Assembly: GCA_020850325.1 (NCBI GenBank)
Contig: JADZEW010000015.1
Coordinates: forward strand, 62,001-126,000
DNA: 64,000 nucleotides
Direction of reading: 5' to 3'
Source of the DNA: Methanoregulaceae archaeon
Lineage (GTDB): Bacteria > Armatimonadota > Fimbriimonadia > Fimbriimonadales > Fimbriimonadaceae
The notes under the pieces were generated by a model, which worked only from the letters and a program-made list of their open reading frames with translations, was not told the origin of the DNA and did not search any database. A program made the position numbers and the translations under genes. Of the stretch, positions 49,434 through 58,500 are shown piece after piece. Position 1 is the first letter of the stretch. Every line of letters starts with the position of its first letter.

Positions 49434-51905
49434 TCATCCCTTCACGCAGACGGGGCAGGTGGGCTCGACGATCAGTTCATCAACCCCGAACGGAGAGGCC
49501 GTTGCGCCGGTGGGACCGGCGCCCATCTTGTCCGGGTTCGCCAAGCCGAACTCGATCGACGTGCGGAGCTCCATCAGGTGGCCCCGCGTAACCGTGTCCG
49601 TCGTCTTGGCGATGGCGCGGCGCAACATGCCGAGCTCCAGTTCAAGCTCGACCATGGCCAGCGCGCGAATGTCGGAGGTGTTGCCGAGCTTACGTGTCAG
49701 TCCGGCCACCCACTCGCGTTGCAGTCCGCGGCGGAAGAAGTCCACCTTGGGGTTTGCGTTGCCGAGCTCCGACCAGACCGAGTTTCGCAGCGTGGCGAGC
49801 ATCTCGCTGACGCTATAGGGGGCGATCTGATGCGATTCCGCCTGCAGCATGCGGTTCAGCCGAGCTTCGCTGAGCAACGTGTTCACCGCCGAGCGCTGAA
49901 GCCCACGAAGGCGATTCGCGCCCATGTCCGCAGAGAACTTGTCGAGGACGTCCTTCGGGAACAGCCACGTCGGGGTGGTGAAGGCCTGATCGATGATGTA
50001 GCGCACCGCCGACCGCTGGTAATCGCGGCTCACCGGGTTGTACACCGCACCGCCGCGACCGCCGCGGTAGTCGATCTGCTCGATGCCGCCCACGACCGCC
50101 GCAACATGCCCCAGATACGTCTGGAACTGGCCCACGATCTGGCCATGCATGCGCTGAAGTTCGGTGTAGTCCTCACCAATGCGGACGGTGGCGGGAGCCA
50201 CGTAGCCCATCACGCGCATCAGGTTCAAGATGCCGAGCCGCGAGGCTTCGACAGCGTTGTCGCCGAGGGCCTCGGCTTGCGCGGTGGGGTCGGCCGAGCT
50301 GAAGTTGTCGTAGAACCGAAGCTGAGGATCGGCGACCTGAGCTGCCGCCCAGGCGTCGAGAACCTGGCGCTCGCCCCACGGATCGCGAACCGAGTTGATC
50401 GGTGCATAACCCCACTTGATCGAGAACTTGTCGTATTTGCCGATCTTGGGAACCAGGTCCTCGGGCGCGACTTTGTCGCTCGGCTGAGCGACGTAGTTGA
50501 ACCGCGCGTAGTCCATGATCGTCGTGGCCGTCCCGTTCTCCTTGCACCACTGCGGATTGCGCAGCGAAGCGATCGGCACCATCGCCGATGACTTGCCGTT
50601 ATGGGGCAGGCCCAGCGTGTGGCCGACTTCGTGGGCAACTACGAACCGCAACAGTTCGCCCTGAAGTTCATCCGAGAACGGAAGCCGGCGCGCCCGCGGA
50701 TCGTTGGGCGAGGCTTGGGTGAAGTACCAATCGGTCTGGAGCTTCAGAATGTCGTGCCACATGATGATGTGGGCATTGATGATTTCGCCGCTACGGGGAT
50801 CCGCGGTGCTCGGTCCCATTGCGTTGGCGATGGGCAGCGGGGCCCAGCGGATCACGTTGTAGCGGGCGTCCTCAGGACTCCAGTTGGGATCCTCCTTCTC
50901 GGTGGGGGCGTCCTTGGCGATGATCGCGTTCTTGAATCCGGCGGCCTCGTAGGCGACGTTCCAATCCTCGACGCCCTTCCGGCAGTACTCGCGCCACTTC
51001 TCCGGCACCTCGCGGCTGATGTAGTAGACGATCGGCTTGACCGGCTCGCTCAGCTCCGCGTTCGGGTCCTTTTTCTCTAGCCGGTGTCGGTTGATGAACG
51101 CATATTCCTTGACACCGTGGTAGTCGGTGCCGTAATCGGTGACCCGCGTGCTGAAGTAGCCGACGCGGGAATCCGCGAGCCGTCCCATCATCGGCTTTTC
51201 GGGAAGTACAACCATGCTGTGGCTCACCACCGCAGTTCGCGGGGCGTTGCCACTTGCGCCGCCGAAGAACGAAGCGAGCGGGTTCGAGGCACCCGGCGTG
51301 AAGGTCTGCGTCACTTCGATGTTGATGTTGGTCGGGAATACGGCCACCCGATCGAGGAACGTGCGGTTGCCGTCAAGCATCTGGCCAGCGACCGCCGACC
51401 GGATGCTGAACTCGGGAATGTCGCTCTTGTAGAACTGGCCGACGTCGATGACGGGGTCGCCGGACTTGGTGCGAGCCTTGATGTCGAACGCGCGGATAAT
51501 GGGCGCGACGTTGGACTGCTCGACCGCGGCTTGAATCGCACCGCCTTCGGTGGCCCGGACGCGGTAGCTGATAATGCGCAGCAGAACCTTCTCGTCGCGG
51601 ACTTCCCAGCGGACGACCTGCTCGGCCACGCTGGAGCCGTTGTACATCCCGGCGGGCGTCTTCTTCAGCTCCGTAACCCAAAGGAAATCTCGACCCAGCA
51701 TTCCGGTCGGGATTTCGTAGAGGATTGATTCCTTGTTCCTCCAAACCTTGAACACGCCGTCCTGGGCGGTGTGGTCCTTGATGGCTTTGGCGTACGAATC
51801 ATCGGCTTGAGCGGTCGTGGTTGAGGCCGCACCCCCCTGCGGCTGCTGCAAGGGCAGCTGGGCGGCCCCGGTAATTGACAATGCTGCGAGCATGGATAAC
51901 GTCAT
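49434..51905 (-). CDS. Secreted zinc-dependent metalloprotease (DUF5117/DUF4953 type)
   Basis: An 823-residue exported protein with a signal peptide (LSMLAALSITGAAQ). The first 400 residues are beta-rich DUF5117/5118-like. The zinc motif HEVGHTLGLPH (HExxHxxGxxH) follows VVAHEV, with a Met-turn-like TIMDYARFNYVAQP about 40 residues later. The C-terminal 350 residues are helical. Such large proteases are frequent in Bacteroidota and other polymer-degrading bacteria; targets are unknown. AGGAG precedes ATG 51905 at 8 nt, a conventional leader. It is followed by copy B of the dispersed repeat. Confidence 0.88.
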   Translation of the reverse strand: MTLSMLAALSITGAAQLPLQQPQGGAASTTTAQADDSYAKAIKDHTAQDGVFKVWRNKESILYEIPTGMLGRDFLWVTELKKTPAGMYNGSSVAEQVVRWEVRDEKVLLRIISYRVRATEGGAIQAAVEQSNVAPIIRAFDIKARTKSGDPVIDVGQFYKSDIPEFSIRSAVAGQMLDGNRTFLDRVAVFPTNINIEVTQTFTPGASNPLASFFGGASGNAPRTAVVSHSMVVLPEKPMMGRLADSRVGYFSTRVTDYGTDYHGVKEYAFINRHRLEKKDPNAELSEPVKPIVYYISREVPEKWREYCRKGVEDWNVAYEAAGFKNAIIAKDAPTEKEDPNWSPEDARYNVIRWAPLPIANAMGPSTADPRSGEIINAHIIMWHDILKLQTDWYFTQASPNDPRARRLPFSDELQGELLRFVVAHEVGHTLGLPHNGKSSAMVPIASLRNPQWCKENGTATTIMDYARFNYVAQPSDKVAPEDLVPKIGKYDKFSIKWGYAPINSVRDPWGERQVLDAWAAAQVADPQLRFYDNFSSADPTAQAEALGDNAVEASRLGILNLMRVMGYVAPATVRIGEDYTELQRMHGQIVGQFQTYLGHVAAVVGGIEQIDYRGGRGGAVYNPVSRDYQRSAVRYIIDQAFTTPTWLFPKDVLDKFSADMGANRLRGLQRSAVNTLLSEARLNRMLQAESHQIAPYSVSEMLATLRNSVWSELGNANPKVDFFRRGLQREWVAGLTRKLGNTSDIRALAMVELELELGMLRRAIAKTTDTVTRGHLMELRTSIEFGLANPDKMGAGPTGATASPFGVDELIVEPTCPVCVKG

Positions 51906-51945
51906 ATCAACTCCTGAATCGAATCGTAACTACGAGGACTGCCGA

Positions 51946-52611
51946 TTACGGCGTTCCAGCCTTGGGCGGATCGTACGCGAAGGTCTTCACGACCTGGTCG
52001 ATGATCTTCTTGTATTCGGGTTGCTTGGCGATCGGGCTACCAAAGCTCACGGTGATCTGTTCCTGTCCATGTACGAACAAGTGAACATGGGTGACGTATC
52101 GAACACTAACGCCGTACTCGGTGGGCTGTTCGATCTCCGCGACAATCACGGCACGTTTCGGGTTATCGACAATGCCCGATTCGATCACCTTGCCCGCTGT
52201 GCTCAGCTGACTTCGGTTCTCTTTGAGGACTTCGTTGAGATCTGTGGTTGGGATGGGCATCACACTGACGTTCACGTTGCCCTGAAACTCGCCTGGCTTC
52301 ACGGGGGCAAAGGCCACGATGCGGAACAGCCCAGTGCTTGCGAACTTTCGGATCTGTTGCTTCAGAGCATCCCCTTCGGCACCTTTCAGCCCAAGGTGTT
52401 CAACCGATTGGGCAACGTCAGGTCGACTTACATCGACCGCGATCCAATCTTCTGGCAGCGCCATCGAGACGCCTCCGCCGCTGGCAAGCTTCCAGCCCTG
52501 GGGAATAGCCGACTCATTCACCGTTGTGGGCGGGGCAGTTGCTGCCTTGTCCTTTGCACAGCCGCATATTGCCAACGCCAGGACTGCTAACCCTAAACTC
52601 TGCTTCATCAT
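51946..52611 (-). CDS. Hypothetical lipoprotein
   Basis: A 221-residue protein with lipoprotein signal KQSLGLAVLALAICGC (lipobox ICGC). The mature part (WKLASGGGVSMALPEDW and onward, YVTHVHLFVHGQEQITVSFG) resembles the PsbP/DUF1795-like alpha-beta fold found in exported proteins of unknown role. A TATCCT (-) at 52619-52624 ends 7 nt before the ATG at 52611, giving it its own leaderless-type promoter 13 nt after the SPFH gene stop. Confidence 0.7.
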   Translation of the reverse strand: MMKQSLGLAVLALAICGCAKDKAATAPPTTVNESAIPQGWKLASGGGVSMALPEDWIAVDVSRPDVAQSVEHLGLKGAEGDALKQQIRKFASTGLFRIVAFAPVKPGEFQGNVNVSVMPIPTTDLNEVLKENRSQLSTAGKVIESGIVDNPKRAVIVAEIEQPTEYGVSVRYVTHVHLFVHGQEQITVSFGSPIAKQPEYKKIIDQVVKTFAYDPPKAGTP

Positions 52612-52618
52612 CCTCGCT

Positions 52619-52624
52619 AGGATA
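52619..52624 (-). promoter_or_regulatory. -10 box of the lipoprotein gene, leaderless type
   Basis: TATCCT on the minus strand ends 7 nt before ATG 52611. It abuts the stop codon of the upstream SPFH gene. Confidence 0.4.
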
Positions 52625-53530
52625 TCACCGATTCACATTTGCATCTTTCATGATGCTGCTCAGATCGATCATGAACTGGCTACCACCGGAAGCTACGCTA
52701 GGAAGTTTGCCATCCCACTTCTCGATCCACTCGCGGGCGATAACAAGCCCACCGCCGTTCACCTTCAGGGCCTCCGCGTTCAGCTTTGCCGCCTCTGCCG
52801 TACCCTTGGCGCGGGCAACCTCCGTTTGCTTCTGCAGTTCGGCCTGTTGAAGCACGTACTTCTGCTTCTCGGCTTCCTGCTGCGCGACCTGCTTGGCTTC
52901 GATCGCCTTATTGAACTCCGGCGAGAAGTCGAAGTTCACGATCGAGAGTCCCGAGGGATCGACAATGATGTTGTACGAGCCAAGTCGGCGGATGATTTCG
53001 GTTTCGACTTCGGTCTTGACCTGCGCTCGGCTTCGGATGAGCTCCTCCGCGGTGTACCGAGCGGTAACGACCTTGAGCGACTCTTGAACCGTGGGATCGA
53101 TGACTCGTTGCTTGTAAAGCAAGCCAACCGAGCCATAGACCTCGTCGACCTTGCCCGGAGCAAGCCGGAAGTTCAGCGCCAGGGTCGTCGTCACAATCTG
53201 AAGGTCGCGGCTAGCCGCGGTCGCCTGCGACTCTTCCTTCTGCGTTCGCGTTTCCATCAACTCGACGCGATGGACGCCCGGAATGACGATATGAATCCCG
53301 GGGTTCATCGTGCCGTCCAAGGCACCGAAGCGCAAGCGAACTCCCTCGTATCCGGCGGGAACCTGAACGACCCCGCTCCACAGCACGCCGCCGATGATCA
53401 TGAACACGCCAACCATCCGGGCGGTCCAAGCCATCGGCTTAAGATTCACGGTATCGCTCGTCTGCTTGTTCAACCCGGAGAGCATGAACGACAAGACAAT
53501 GATGACAACCCCAAGAAAAACCGCTAACAT
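52625..53530 (-). CDS. SPFH/Band 7 (prohibitin-like) membrane protein
   Basis: A 301-residue protein with two N-terminal hydrophobic segments (FLGVVIIVLSFMLSGL and MVGVFMIIGGVLWSGVV), then the SPFH domain (VPAGYEGVRLRFGALDGTMN, PGIHIVIPGVHRVELMETRT). A long C-terminal coiled coil follows (KQVAQQEAEKQKYVLQQAEL). SPFH proteins assemble large rings that scaffold membrane microdomains and often modulate FtsH-type proteases. The order and length match prohibitin rather than HflK/HflC. ATG 53530; TACTCT (-) about 20 nt upstream could be its -10. Confidence 0.9.
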   Translation of the reverse strand: MLAVFLGVVIIVLSFMLSGLNKQTSDTVNLKPMAWTARMVGVFMIIGGVLWSGVVQVPAGYEGVRLRFGALDGTMNPGIHIVIPGVHRVELMETRTQKEESQATAASRDLQIVTTTLALNFRLAPGKVDEVYGSVGLLYKQRVIDPTVQESLKVVTARYTAEELIRSRAQVKTEVETEIIRRLGSYNIIVDPSGLSIVNFDFSPEFNKAIEAKQVAQQEAEKQKYVLQQAELQKQTEVARAKGTAEAAKLNAEALKVNGGGLVIAREWIEKWDGKLPSVASGGSQFMIDLSSIMKDANVNR

Positions 53531-53604
53531 CGTTTGACCTACCTCTGAAGAGAGTACGAATCAGGGTGGACTGGGGATGCGAACCCGGTATCCTTGTTGG
53601 GCTT

Positions 53605-55170
53605 ATGAGCTTTGCCGTCCGCTTGGCTGCCGACATGATCGCCTCTGAGGCAGGCTCGACCACGCCTCTCGATCTGGAGGTCGCTAACCAAAGCGACCAA
53701 ACGGATCAGTACGAGCTTTCCATCGAAGGGCTCGATCCGGAGTGGACGGCGGTCCCGGTTCCCGTCTTTGCCGTGTCGGCTCACGACCTGCAAGGGCAGA
53801 AGGTGTTCTTCAAGCCACCGCGCACCAGCGAGAGCCTAGCGGGCAACTATCCGTTCGTCATCCGGGTGCGCAGCTTGGAGTCGGGCGAAGTTCGGCTGAC
53901 CCAGGGCGTGTTGGAGATTCGACCCTATCACAGCGTCAGCATGGAGATCCTGCCCAAGAAGGGGGTTTATGGACCGTGGCGTCGCACCAACATCTTCCGC
54001 GCGACGATCATCAACCTAGGCAACTGCGAGGAGACGCTGCAGCTGTTCGGCAGCGACCCCGAAGATGCGCTTGCCTATGATCTTCCCGCCGATCAAATCA
54101 CGATTGCGCCCGGACAGCAGCGAGAGGTCGCGATTACCGTTAACCCGGTTCAGCGGCGTGCTCTCTCCAACCCTCGCCTTCACGGATTTCAGATCAGCGC
54201 GCGAAGCGTTGAAACACCGAGCGTTTACTGTGCCGCCCAGGCTCAGCTCGAGCACCGCCCGGTGGTATCTCCCGGCAACTTCATGCTGTTCCTGATCGCG
54301 GTTGGACTCATGGTGGGTTGGTGGGCGTTCCGCCCGATGCCGCCGGTGCTCGATGCGTTCCAGATCGACCCTGCGGTCGTGCCTCCGGGAGGAGCCGTAC
54401 GCTTGACCTGGCAGAGCTCGCACGCAAAGAGCGTCAAGGTGCTCTTCAACGACAGCGTGATTGTCTCGCAGGGTGCCCCACGTGGCACCACAACCATCAA
54501 CGTCGATCGCTCAGGCACGTTTACCGCTATTGCCGTCCGCGAGACGCGTACGTCGGCCCCCAGCATCGTGAGCGTGACCGTCAAAGTGCCCGAAGTATTG
54601 CCGCCGCCTGAGGTCACGGCGTTTGAAATCAAGACTCGGGAAGTTGCCCCAGGCGAGTCGTTCTTCGTCAGCTATCGAGTCAAGGATGCGATCAAGGCGA
54701 CGTTGTCACCCTCCGGCCAGATTCTCGATCCCAAGCTGGAGAGCATCCAAGTCGAAGCTCCCAGCCAACCTGGAGTGGTGCGCTATTTCATCGTAGCGGA
54801 GAACGCGGCCGGCCAAACCGCAAAGAGCCGCACGATCAATGTGAATGTGGCGGCCAAACCGGAGGCCAACATCGTCGTCTTCCGGGCTGATCCCATGGAG
54901 GTCGACCCGCTGGTGGGCAAGTGCAAGATTTCGTGGCAGATAACCGGTGCGGTTCGAGCCGAACTCGTTGTCGATGGCCAAACGCTCGCGCTCGAGACAA
55001 CCGAAGGTGAGATGACGCTCGATGTGACCAAGACGGTTCCGGTCGTTCTGATCGGCTACGACGCAAACGGCCTGACCGTCAAGAAGTCAGCGACAATCAC
55101 GCTTAAGGCCCCCATCGTTCGCCCAGACGATTCTACGACGGGCAATCCCGGTACCGGAGGGCTTCGGTAA
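53605..55170 (+). CDS. Single-pass membrane protein with Ig/NEW3-like domains
   Basis: About 521 residues from ATG 53605. The frame is open to 53566, but TATCCT at 53589-53594 lies in that part and fits a -10. Residues 1-215 are two beta-sandwich domains of the NEW3/COG1470 type (DLEVANQSDQTDQYELSIEG). One membrane helix follows (MLFLIAVGLMVGWWAF), and then three or so Ig-like repeats of similar start (PAVVPPGGAVRLTW, EVAPGESFFVSYRV, MEVDPLVGKCKISWQI). No signal peptide precedes the first domains, so the N-terminal half may be cytoplasmic and the repeats outside. Its TAA shares a base with the purH ATG. Role unknown. Confidence 0.72.
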   Translation: MSFAVRLAADMIASEAGSTTPLDLEVANQSDQTDQYELSIEGLDPEWTAVPVPVFAVSAHDLQGQKVFFKPPRTSESLAGNYPFVIRVRSLESGEVRLTQGVLEIRPYHSVSMEILPKKGVYGPWRRTNIFRATIINLGNCEETLQLFGSDPEDALAYDLPADQITIAPGQQREVAITVNPVQRRALSNPRLHGFQISARSVETPSVYCAAQAQLEHRPVVSPGNFMLFLIAVGLMVGWWAFRPMPPVLDAFQIDPAVVPPGGAVRLTWQSSHAKSVKVLFNDSVIVSQGAPRGTTTINVDRSGTFTAIAVRETRTSAPSIVSVTVKVPEVLPPPEVTAFEIKTREVAPGESFFVSYRVKDAIKATLSPSGQILDPKLESIQVEAPSQPGVVRYFIVAENAAGQTAKSRTINVNVAAKPEANIVVFRADPMEVDPLVGKCKISWQITGAVRAELVVDGQTLALETTEGEMTLDVTKTVPVVLIGYDANGLTVKKSATITLKAPIVRPDDSTTGNPGTGGLR

Positions 55171-56699
55171 TGCGAGCCCTGCTGAGCGTCACCGACAAGA
55201 CGGGGATCGCTGACTTTGGCCGCGCGCTCGCAGATCGAGGATTTGAGCTCGTCAGCACGGGCGGCACGGCCAAGGCGCTTCGCGAGGCTGGGCTGGACGT
55301 GAGGGATGTCAGTGACGTAACCGGCTTCCCGGAGATGTTGGACGGTCGGGTCAAGACGTTGCACCCGATGGTCCACGGCGGGTTGCTTGGGGATGTTCGG
55401 CTTAGCGATCACACGCAGCAGATGGTCGCCGCCGGAATCGTGCCGATCCGTCTGCTCGTGGTCAATCTCTACGCATTCGAGAAGACGGTGACCGGCCCCC
55501 ACACCTTTGACGAGGCCATCGAGTCCATCGATATTGGCGGCCCGGCGATGATTCGGGCGGCGGCGAAGAACCACGCGAATGTGGCGGTAGTCGTCGACCC
55601 CAATGACTACGAGCGGGTGCTGACGGCGCTGGACGAGGGTCATCTGGCCGAACTGCAGACTTCGCTTGCCGCGAAGGCGTTTCGGCACACGGCGTATTAC
55701 GACTCAATGATTGCCCGTTGGCTGACTGGCCAGTCCGGCGAATCACCCCTGACGGACACCTACACGTTGGGGCTCCGTCGTCGCCAGGAGTTCCGCTACG
55801 GAGAGAATCCGCATCAAGCGGGAGCGCTGTATACGGATCCCCTGGACAGCGCGGGAATCGCGCAATCTATTCAACTTTGGGGCAAAGATCTTAGTTATAA
55901 CAACATCAATGACGCCCAAGGTGCTTGGGAACTCGTGGCGGATCTGCCGTCCGGTAGCTGCGCGATTATCAAGCACGGTAACCCCTGCGGAGCCGCGAAT
56001 ACCGGAGACTTGGCTGAGAGCTACCGGCAAGCCCGCGCATCCGATCCGGTTTCGGCCTTCGGAGGCATCGCTGCGTTCAACGGGGCGGTCGATGAGTCGG
56101 CGGCGCTTGCGATGACCGAGAAGGGCAACTTCCTCGAGGTCGTCATCGCGGAGGAGTTCACCGAGGAAGCCCGTCGTATCTTTGCCGAACGCTCGGGTTG
56201 GGGCCAGGATGTTCGGCTCCTTTCGGCGCCCATGCCCGCGGCCGCCCATAGCATCCAAGTCAAGTCAGTACGGGGAGGGGCCATCGTCCAAACCTCCGAT
56301 GAAGAGCCAACCACGAACTGGACGGTTGCGACGGACCGTGCGCCGACCGACGAGCAAATGGCCGCGCTTCAGTTTCTGTGGCGGATCGTGCCCCACGTGA
56401 AGTCCAATGCGATCGTAGTCGGGTCGAGTTCACGCCTCTTGGGCGTCGGCGCGGGCCAGATGAACCGGGTTCAGTCGGTCCGACTTGCACTCGAGCAGGC
56501 GGGCGACGGAGCGCGCGGTGCCGCGTTAGCGAGCGATGCGTTCTTTCCCTTCCCAGACAGCATTCACACTGCCGCTGACGCCGGGATAGTCGCGATCATC
56601 CAGCCTGGAGGCAGCAAGAAAGACCCGAATGTGATCGCCGCTGCGAACGAACGAGGCGTTGCGATGGTCCTAACCGGTGTCCGTCACTTCTTGCATTAA
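55170..56699 (+). CDS. purH: Bifunctional AICAR transformylase/IMP cyclohydrolase
   Basis: A 509-residue enzyme for the last two steps of IMP synthesis. The N-terminal MGS-like cyclohydrolase part has LLSVTDKTGIADFGRALADR, DVTGFPEMLDGRVKTLHP and ESIDIGGPAMIRAAAKNH. The transformylase part has FRYGENPHQAGALY, the catalytic KHGNPCGAA and FFPFPDSIHTAADAG. Length and motif order are canonical. It overlaps the stop of the Ig-like membrane protein gene by one base (TAATG), an unusual operon partner for a purine gene. Confidence 0.96.
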   Translation: MRALLSVTDKTGIADFGRALADRGFELVSTGGTAKALREAGLDVRDVSDVTGFPEMLDGRVKTLHPMVHGGLLGDVRLSDHTQQMVAAGIVPIRLLVVNLYAFEKTVTGPHTFDEAIESIDIGGPAMIRAAAKNHANVAVVVDPNDYERVLTALDEGHLAELQTSLAAKAFRHTAYYDSMIARWLTGQSGESPLTDTYTLGLRRRQEFRYGENPHQAGALYTDPLDSAGIAQSIQLWGKDLSYNNINDAQGAWELVADLPSGSCAIIKHGNPCGAANTGDLAESYRQARASDPVSAFGGIAAFNGAVDESAALAMTEKGNFLEVVIAEEFTEEARRIFAERSGWGQDVRLLSAPMPAAAHSIQVKSVRGGAIVQTSDEEPTTNWTVATDRAPTDEQMAALQFLWRIVPHVKSNAIVVGSSSRLLGVGAGQMNRVQSVRLALEQAGDGARGAALASDAFFPFPDSIHTAADAGIVAIIQPGGSKKDPNVIAAANERGVAMVLTGVRHFLH

Positions 56700-56714
56700 C
56701 CGCTTGGGTAACGT

Positions 56715-56735
56715 TTGACGTTCAGGTATCGTCAA
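56715..56735. promoter_or_regulatory. Inverted repeat upstream of the 56757 gene
   Basis: TTGACG (56715-56720) and CGTCAA (56730-56735) are perfect 6-bp inverted repeats separated by 9 nt. The left half doubles as a -35-like hexamer, so a bound regulator could block it. Downstream AGAGGT at 56745-56750 is the ribosome-binding site. Confidence 0.4.
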
Positions 56736-56756
56736 AAAACAGTTAGAGGTTCACTC

Positions 56757-57131
56757 GTGAAAAATCAGAACGATATGATCATCTCAATCGTCGCGATCGT
56801 GCTTGGCCTGATCGGCTTCGCGGTTGCCTTCTTCACGCAGCGTGACGTCAATCCCGTCCCTGCGCCGGAGCCCGTCGTAACGAGCGAGCCTCAGCTTCAA
56901 GGAGCTGATGTTCGTGTGGCGAATAGCCTGCCGGCAGCGGCCAACCAGAACGATCCCTACACCGGCGGTGGAACCGGAGGCGGCCGGGCGGGCGGCGGTG
57001 GGGGCCTGGCTGGCGGCGGTGGGGGCCTGGCCGGCGGCAATGCTCCGACGGTTGCCGGGGCCGGCGGCGGCGGAGGCGGTGGTGGCGTGAGCAACGACCG
57101 GCCGATGGTTGCGGGTTCAGGCGGCGGCTAG
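56757..57131 (+). CDS. Small membrane-anchored Gly-rich protein
   Basis: A 124-residue protein from GTG 56757, chosen over the frame opening at 56715 because AGAGGT lies 6 nt upstream and the N-terminus then reads KNQNDMIISIVAIVLGLIGF, a membrane anchor. A short Pro/Val linker follows. The last 60 residues are Gly-rich with the unit GGGGGLA repeated. A similar Gly/Ala-rich stretch occurs in the exported protein at 24693. Its TAG overlaps the stop of convergent trpF in a CTAG. Function unknown. Confidence 0.62.
   Translation: MKNQNDMIISIVAIVLGLIGFAVAFFTQRDVNPVPAPEPVVTSEPQLQGADVRVANSLPAAANQNDPYTGGGTGGGRAGGGGGLAGGGGGLAGGNAPTVAGAGGGGGGGGVSNDRPMVAGSGGG
56991..57032 (+). repeat. Two tandem 21-bp units in the Gly-rich gene
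   Basis: Units at 56991-57011 and 57012-57032 differ at one base (last position T or C) and each encodes GGGGGLA. The number of units is likely to vary between strains by slippage. Confidence 0.8.
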
Positions 57132-57700
57132 AACGCAGACCTGGCGTTCTCGATAAACGCTTTCAGGCGCTCGGGGTCTTTGATCCCGGGTGCCTTTTCA
57201 ATTCCCGAGCTGACGTCGACTCCGGCGGGGCGTACACGCCGAATCGCCTCAGCCACGTTGTCCGCGTCGAGGCCGCCCGCGAGGATGACCGGCGTCTCCG
57301 ACGCGGCAACGATGCGCGCCGCCTCGTCCCAGTCGATCCGTTGCCCCAAGCCGCCGTGATGCTGAGGATGATAGGCGTCCAGCACCCGGTACGCACCCTC
57401 CATCGCTGGCTCCCCGGCGGGATCGCCGAGTCGCCATACGCTAAGCCGGGGTCGAGGATCATTCCAATCCATGGGCCACGTGTGGGCCTGGACATGGGTG
57501 AACACAGGTGAAGCCTGGCGAGCCACGCCGTACACCGCGACCCGCGGAACGGGCAGCTTCATCAGCCAATCTCGCCCCCAACCCTCACCGACATAGCGGG
57601 GGCTGCTGGGCTCGCCCACAAAGCCGACCAGATCGGCCCCTAGGGCCACCGCAAGCTCAGCATCCTCTTGTCTTCGCAAGCCACAGATCTTGACAATCAC
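57128..57700 (-). CDS. trpF: Phosphoribosylanthranilate isomerase
   Basis: A 190-residue TIM-barrel isomerase of tryptophan synthesis. It starts with IVKICGLRRQEDAELAVALG (catalytic Cys in KICG), has GADLVGFVGEPSSPRYV, the catalytic-Asp region AGGLDADNVAEAI, and ends with GVDVSSGIEKAPGIKDPERL, which binds phosphate. It is slightly shorter than usual (about 200-210). The ATG at 57700 overlaps the trpC stop by 4 bp. trpB and trpA do not follow; the next gene is convergent. Confidence 0.93.
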   Translation of the reverse strand: MIVKICGLRRQEDAELAVALGADLVGFVGEPSSPRYVGEGWGRDWLMKLPVPRVAVYGVARQASPVFTHVQAHTWPMDWNDPRPRLSVWRLGDPAGEPAMEGAYRVLDAYHPQHHGGLGQRIDWDEAARIVAASETPVILAGGLDADNVAEAIRRVRPAGVDVSSGIEKAPGIKDPERLKAFIENARSAF

Positions 57701-58500
57701 CAGCCCATCACCTCGCGTACCTTCGCTTCGACGTCCCGAGCGCCGCAGAACGTCGTCCCGATCAGTACCGCGCGTGCTCCCGCTTGGGCAACCCGGCGCA
57801 GATCGTCAGACGTGGCCAGGGCGCTTTCGCTTACCGCCAAGCAATAGGGTGCGATCCGGGGGATCAGTCGCTCTGAGGTCGAGAGGTCGGTCTCAAAGGT
57901 GGCTAGATTCCGGTTGTTCACGCCGATGATCGTCCGGGCAGGATCAGATTGAGACAAGAGTCGAAGCGCCCGCTCGGTCTCATCATCGTCATGCACTTCG
58001 ATCAGGACGTCGAGTCCTAGGGTGTGGGCTTCAGATTGGAAGTCTGAGATCTGCGCGTTGGACAGCGCAGCCATGATCAGCAAGACGGCATCGGCTCCCC
58101 AAGCCCTGGCCTCGGCGATCTGGTAGGAGTCGATGGTGAAGTCCTTGCGAAGGATGGGCAGCGAAAGAGCCCCGCGCACCCGGCGAAGGTTCTCCGGCGA
58201 GCCCTGGAAGAACCTCTCGTCGGTCAGGACACTGAGGCACGAAGCTCCCGCCCGATCATAAGCGGTGGCGATCGCGACCGGATCGAAGTCGGCTCGGATT
58301 AGACCTTGCGATGGACTCGCTTTCTTCACCTCGGCGATCAGAGACAGCGGCTCTGGTCCAGCCTGCAGAGCTCGGACGAAGCCTCGACAAGGGGGGAGGT
58401 CGCGAATCTGCGCATCGAGCTCGGCGCGGGGTACGCGGGCCTGGGCGCCCGCGACTTCGACCTGTTTATGCGCGAGAATCTCGGCGAGCCGATCAGCCAT
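57697..58500 (-). CDS. trpC: Indole-3-glycerol phosphate synthase
   Basis: A 267-residue TIM barrel. It has the catalytic Glu and Lys segments (LIAEVKKASPSQGLIRADFD; SLPILRKDFTIDSYQI), GVNNRNLATFETDLS, and SESALATSDDLRRVAQAGA before the phosphate loop. The frame reaches 58560, but the ATG at 58500 (ADRLAEILAHKQVEV) matches the family start, giving an 8-bp overlap with trpD. Confidence 0.95.
   Translation of the reverse strand: MADRLAEILAHKQVEVAGAQARVPRAELDAQIRDLPPCRGFVRALQAGPEPLSLIAEVKKASPSQGLIRADFDPVAIATAYDRAGASCLSVLTDERFFQGSPENLRRVRGALSLPILRKDFTIDSYQIAEARAWGADAVLLIMAALSNAQISDFQSEAHTLGLDVLIEVHDDDETERALRLLSQSDPARTIIGVNNRNLATFETDLSTSERLIPRIAPYCLAVSESALATSDDLRRVAQAGARAVLIGTTFCGARDVEAKVREVMGW

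Noticed and set aside
49366-49437. N-terminal extension of the XdhC-like protein
   Set aside because: The 24 extra residues are encoded by the dispersed hairpin/G-run repeat and the XdhC family begins at the ATG at 49365.
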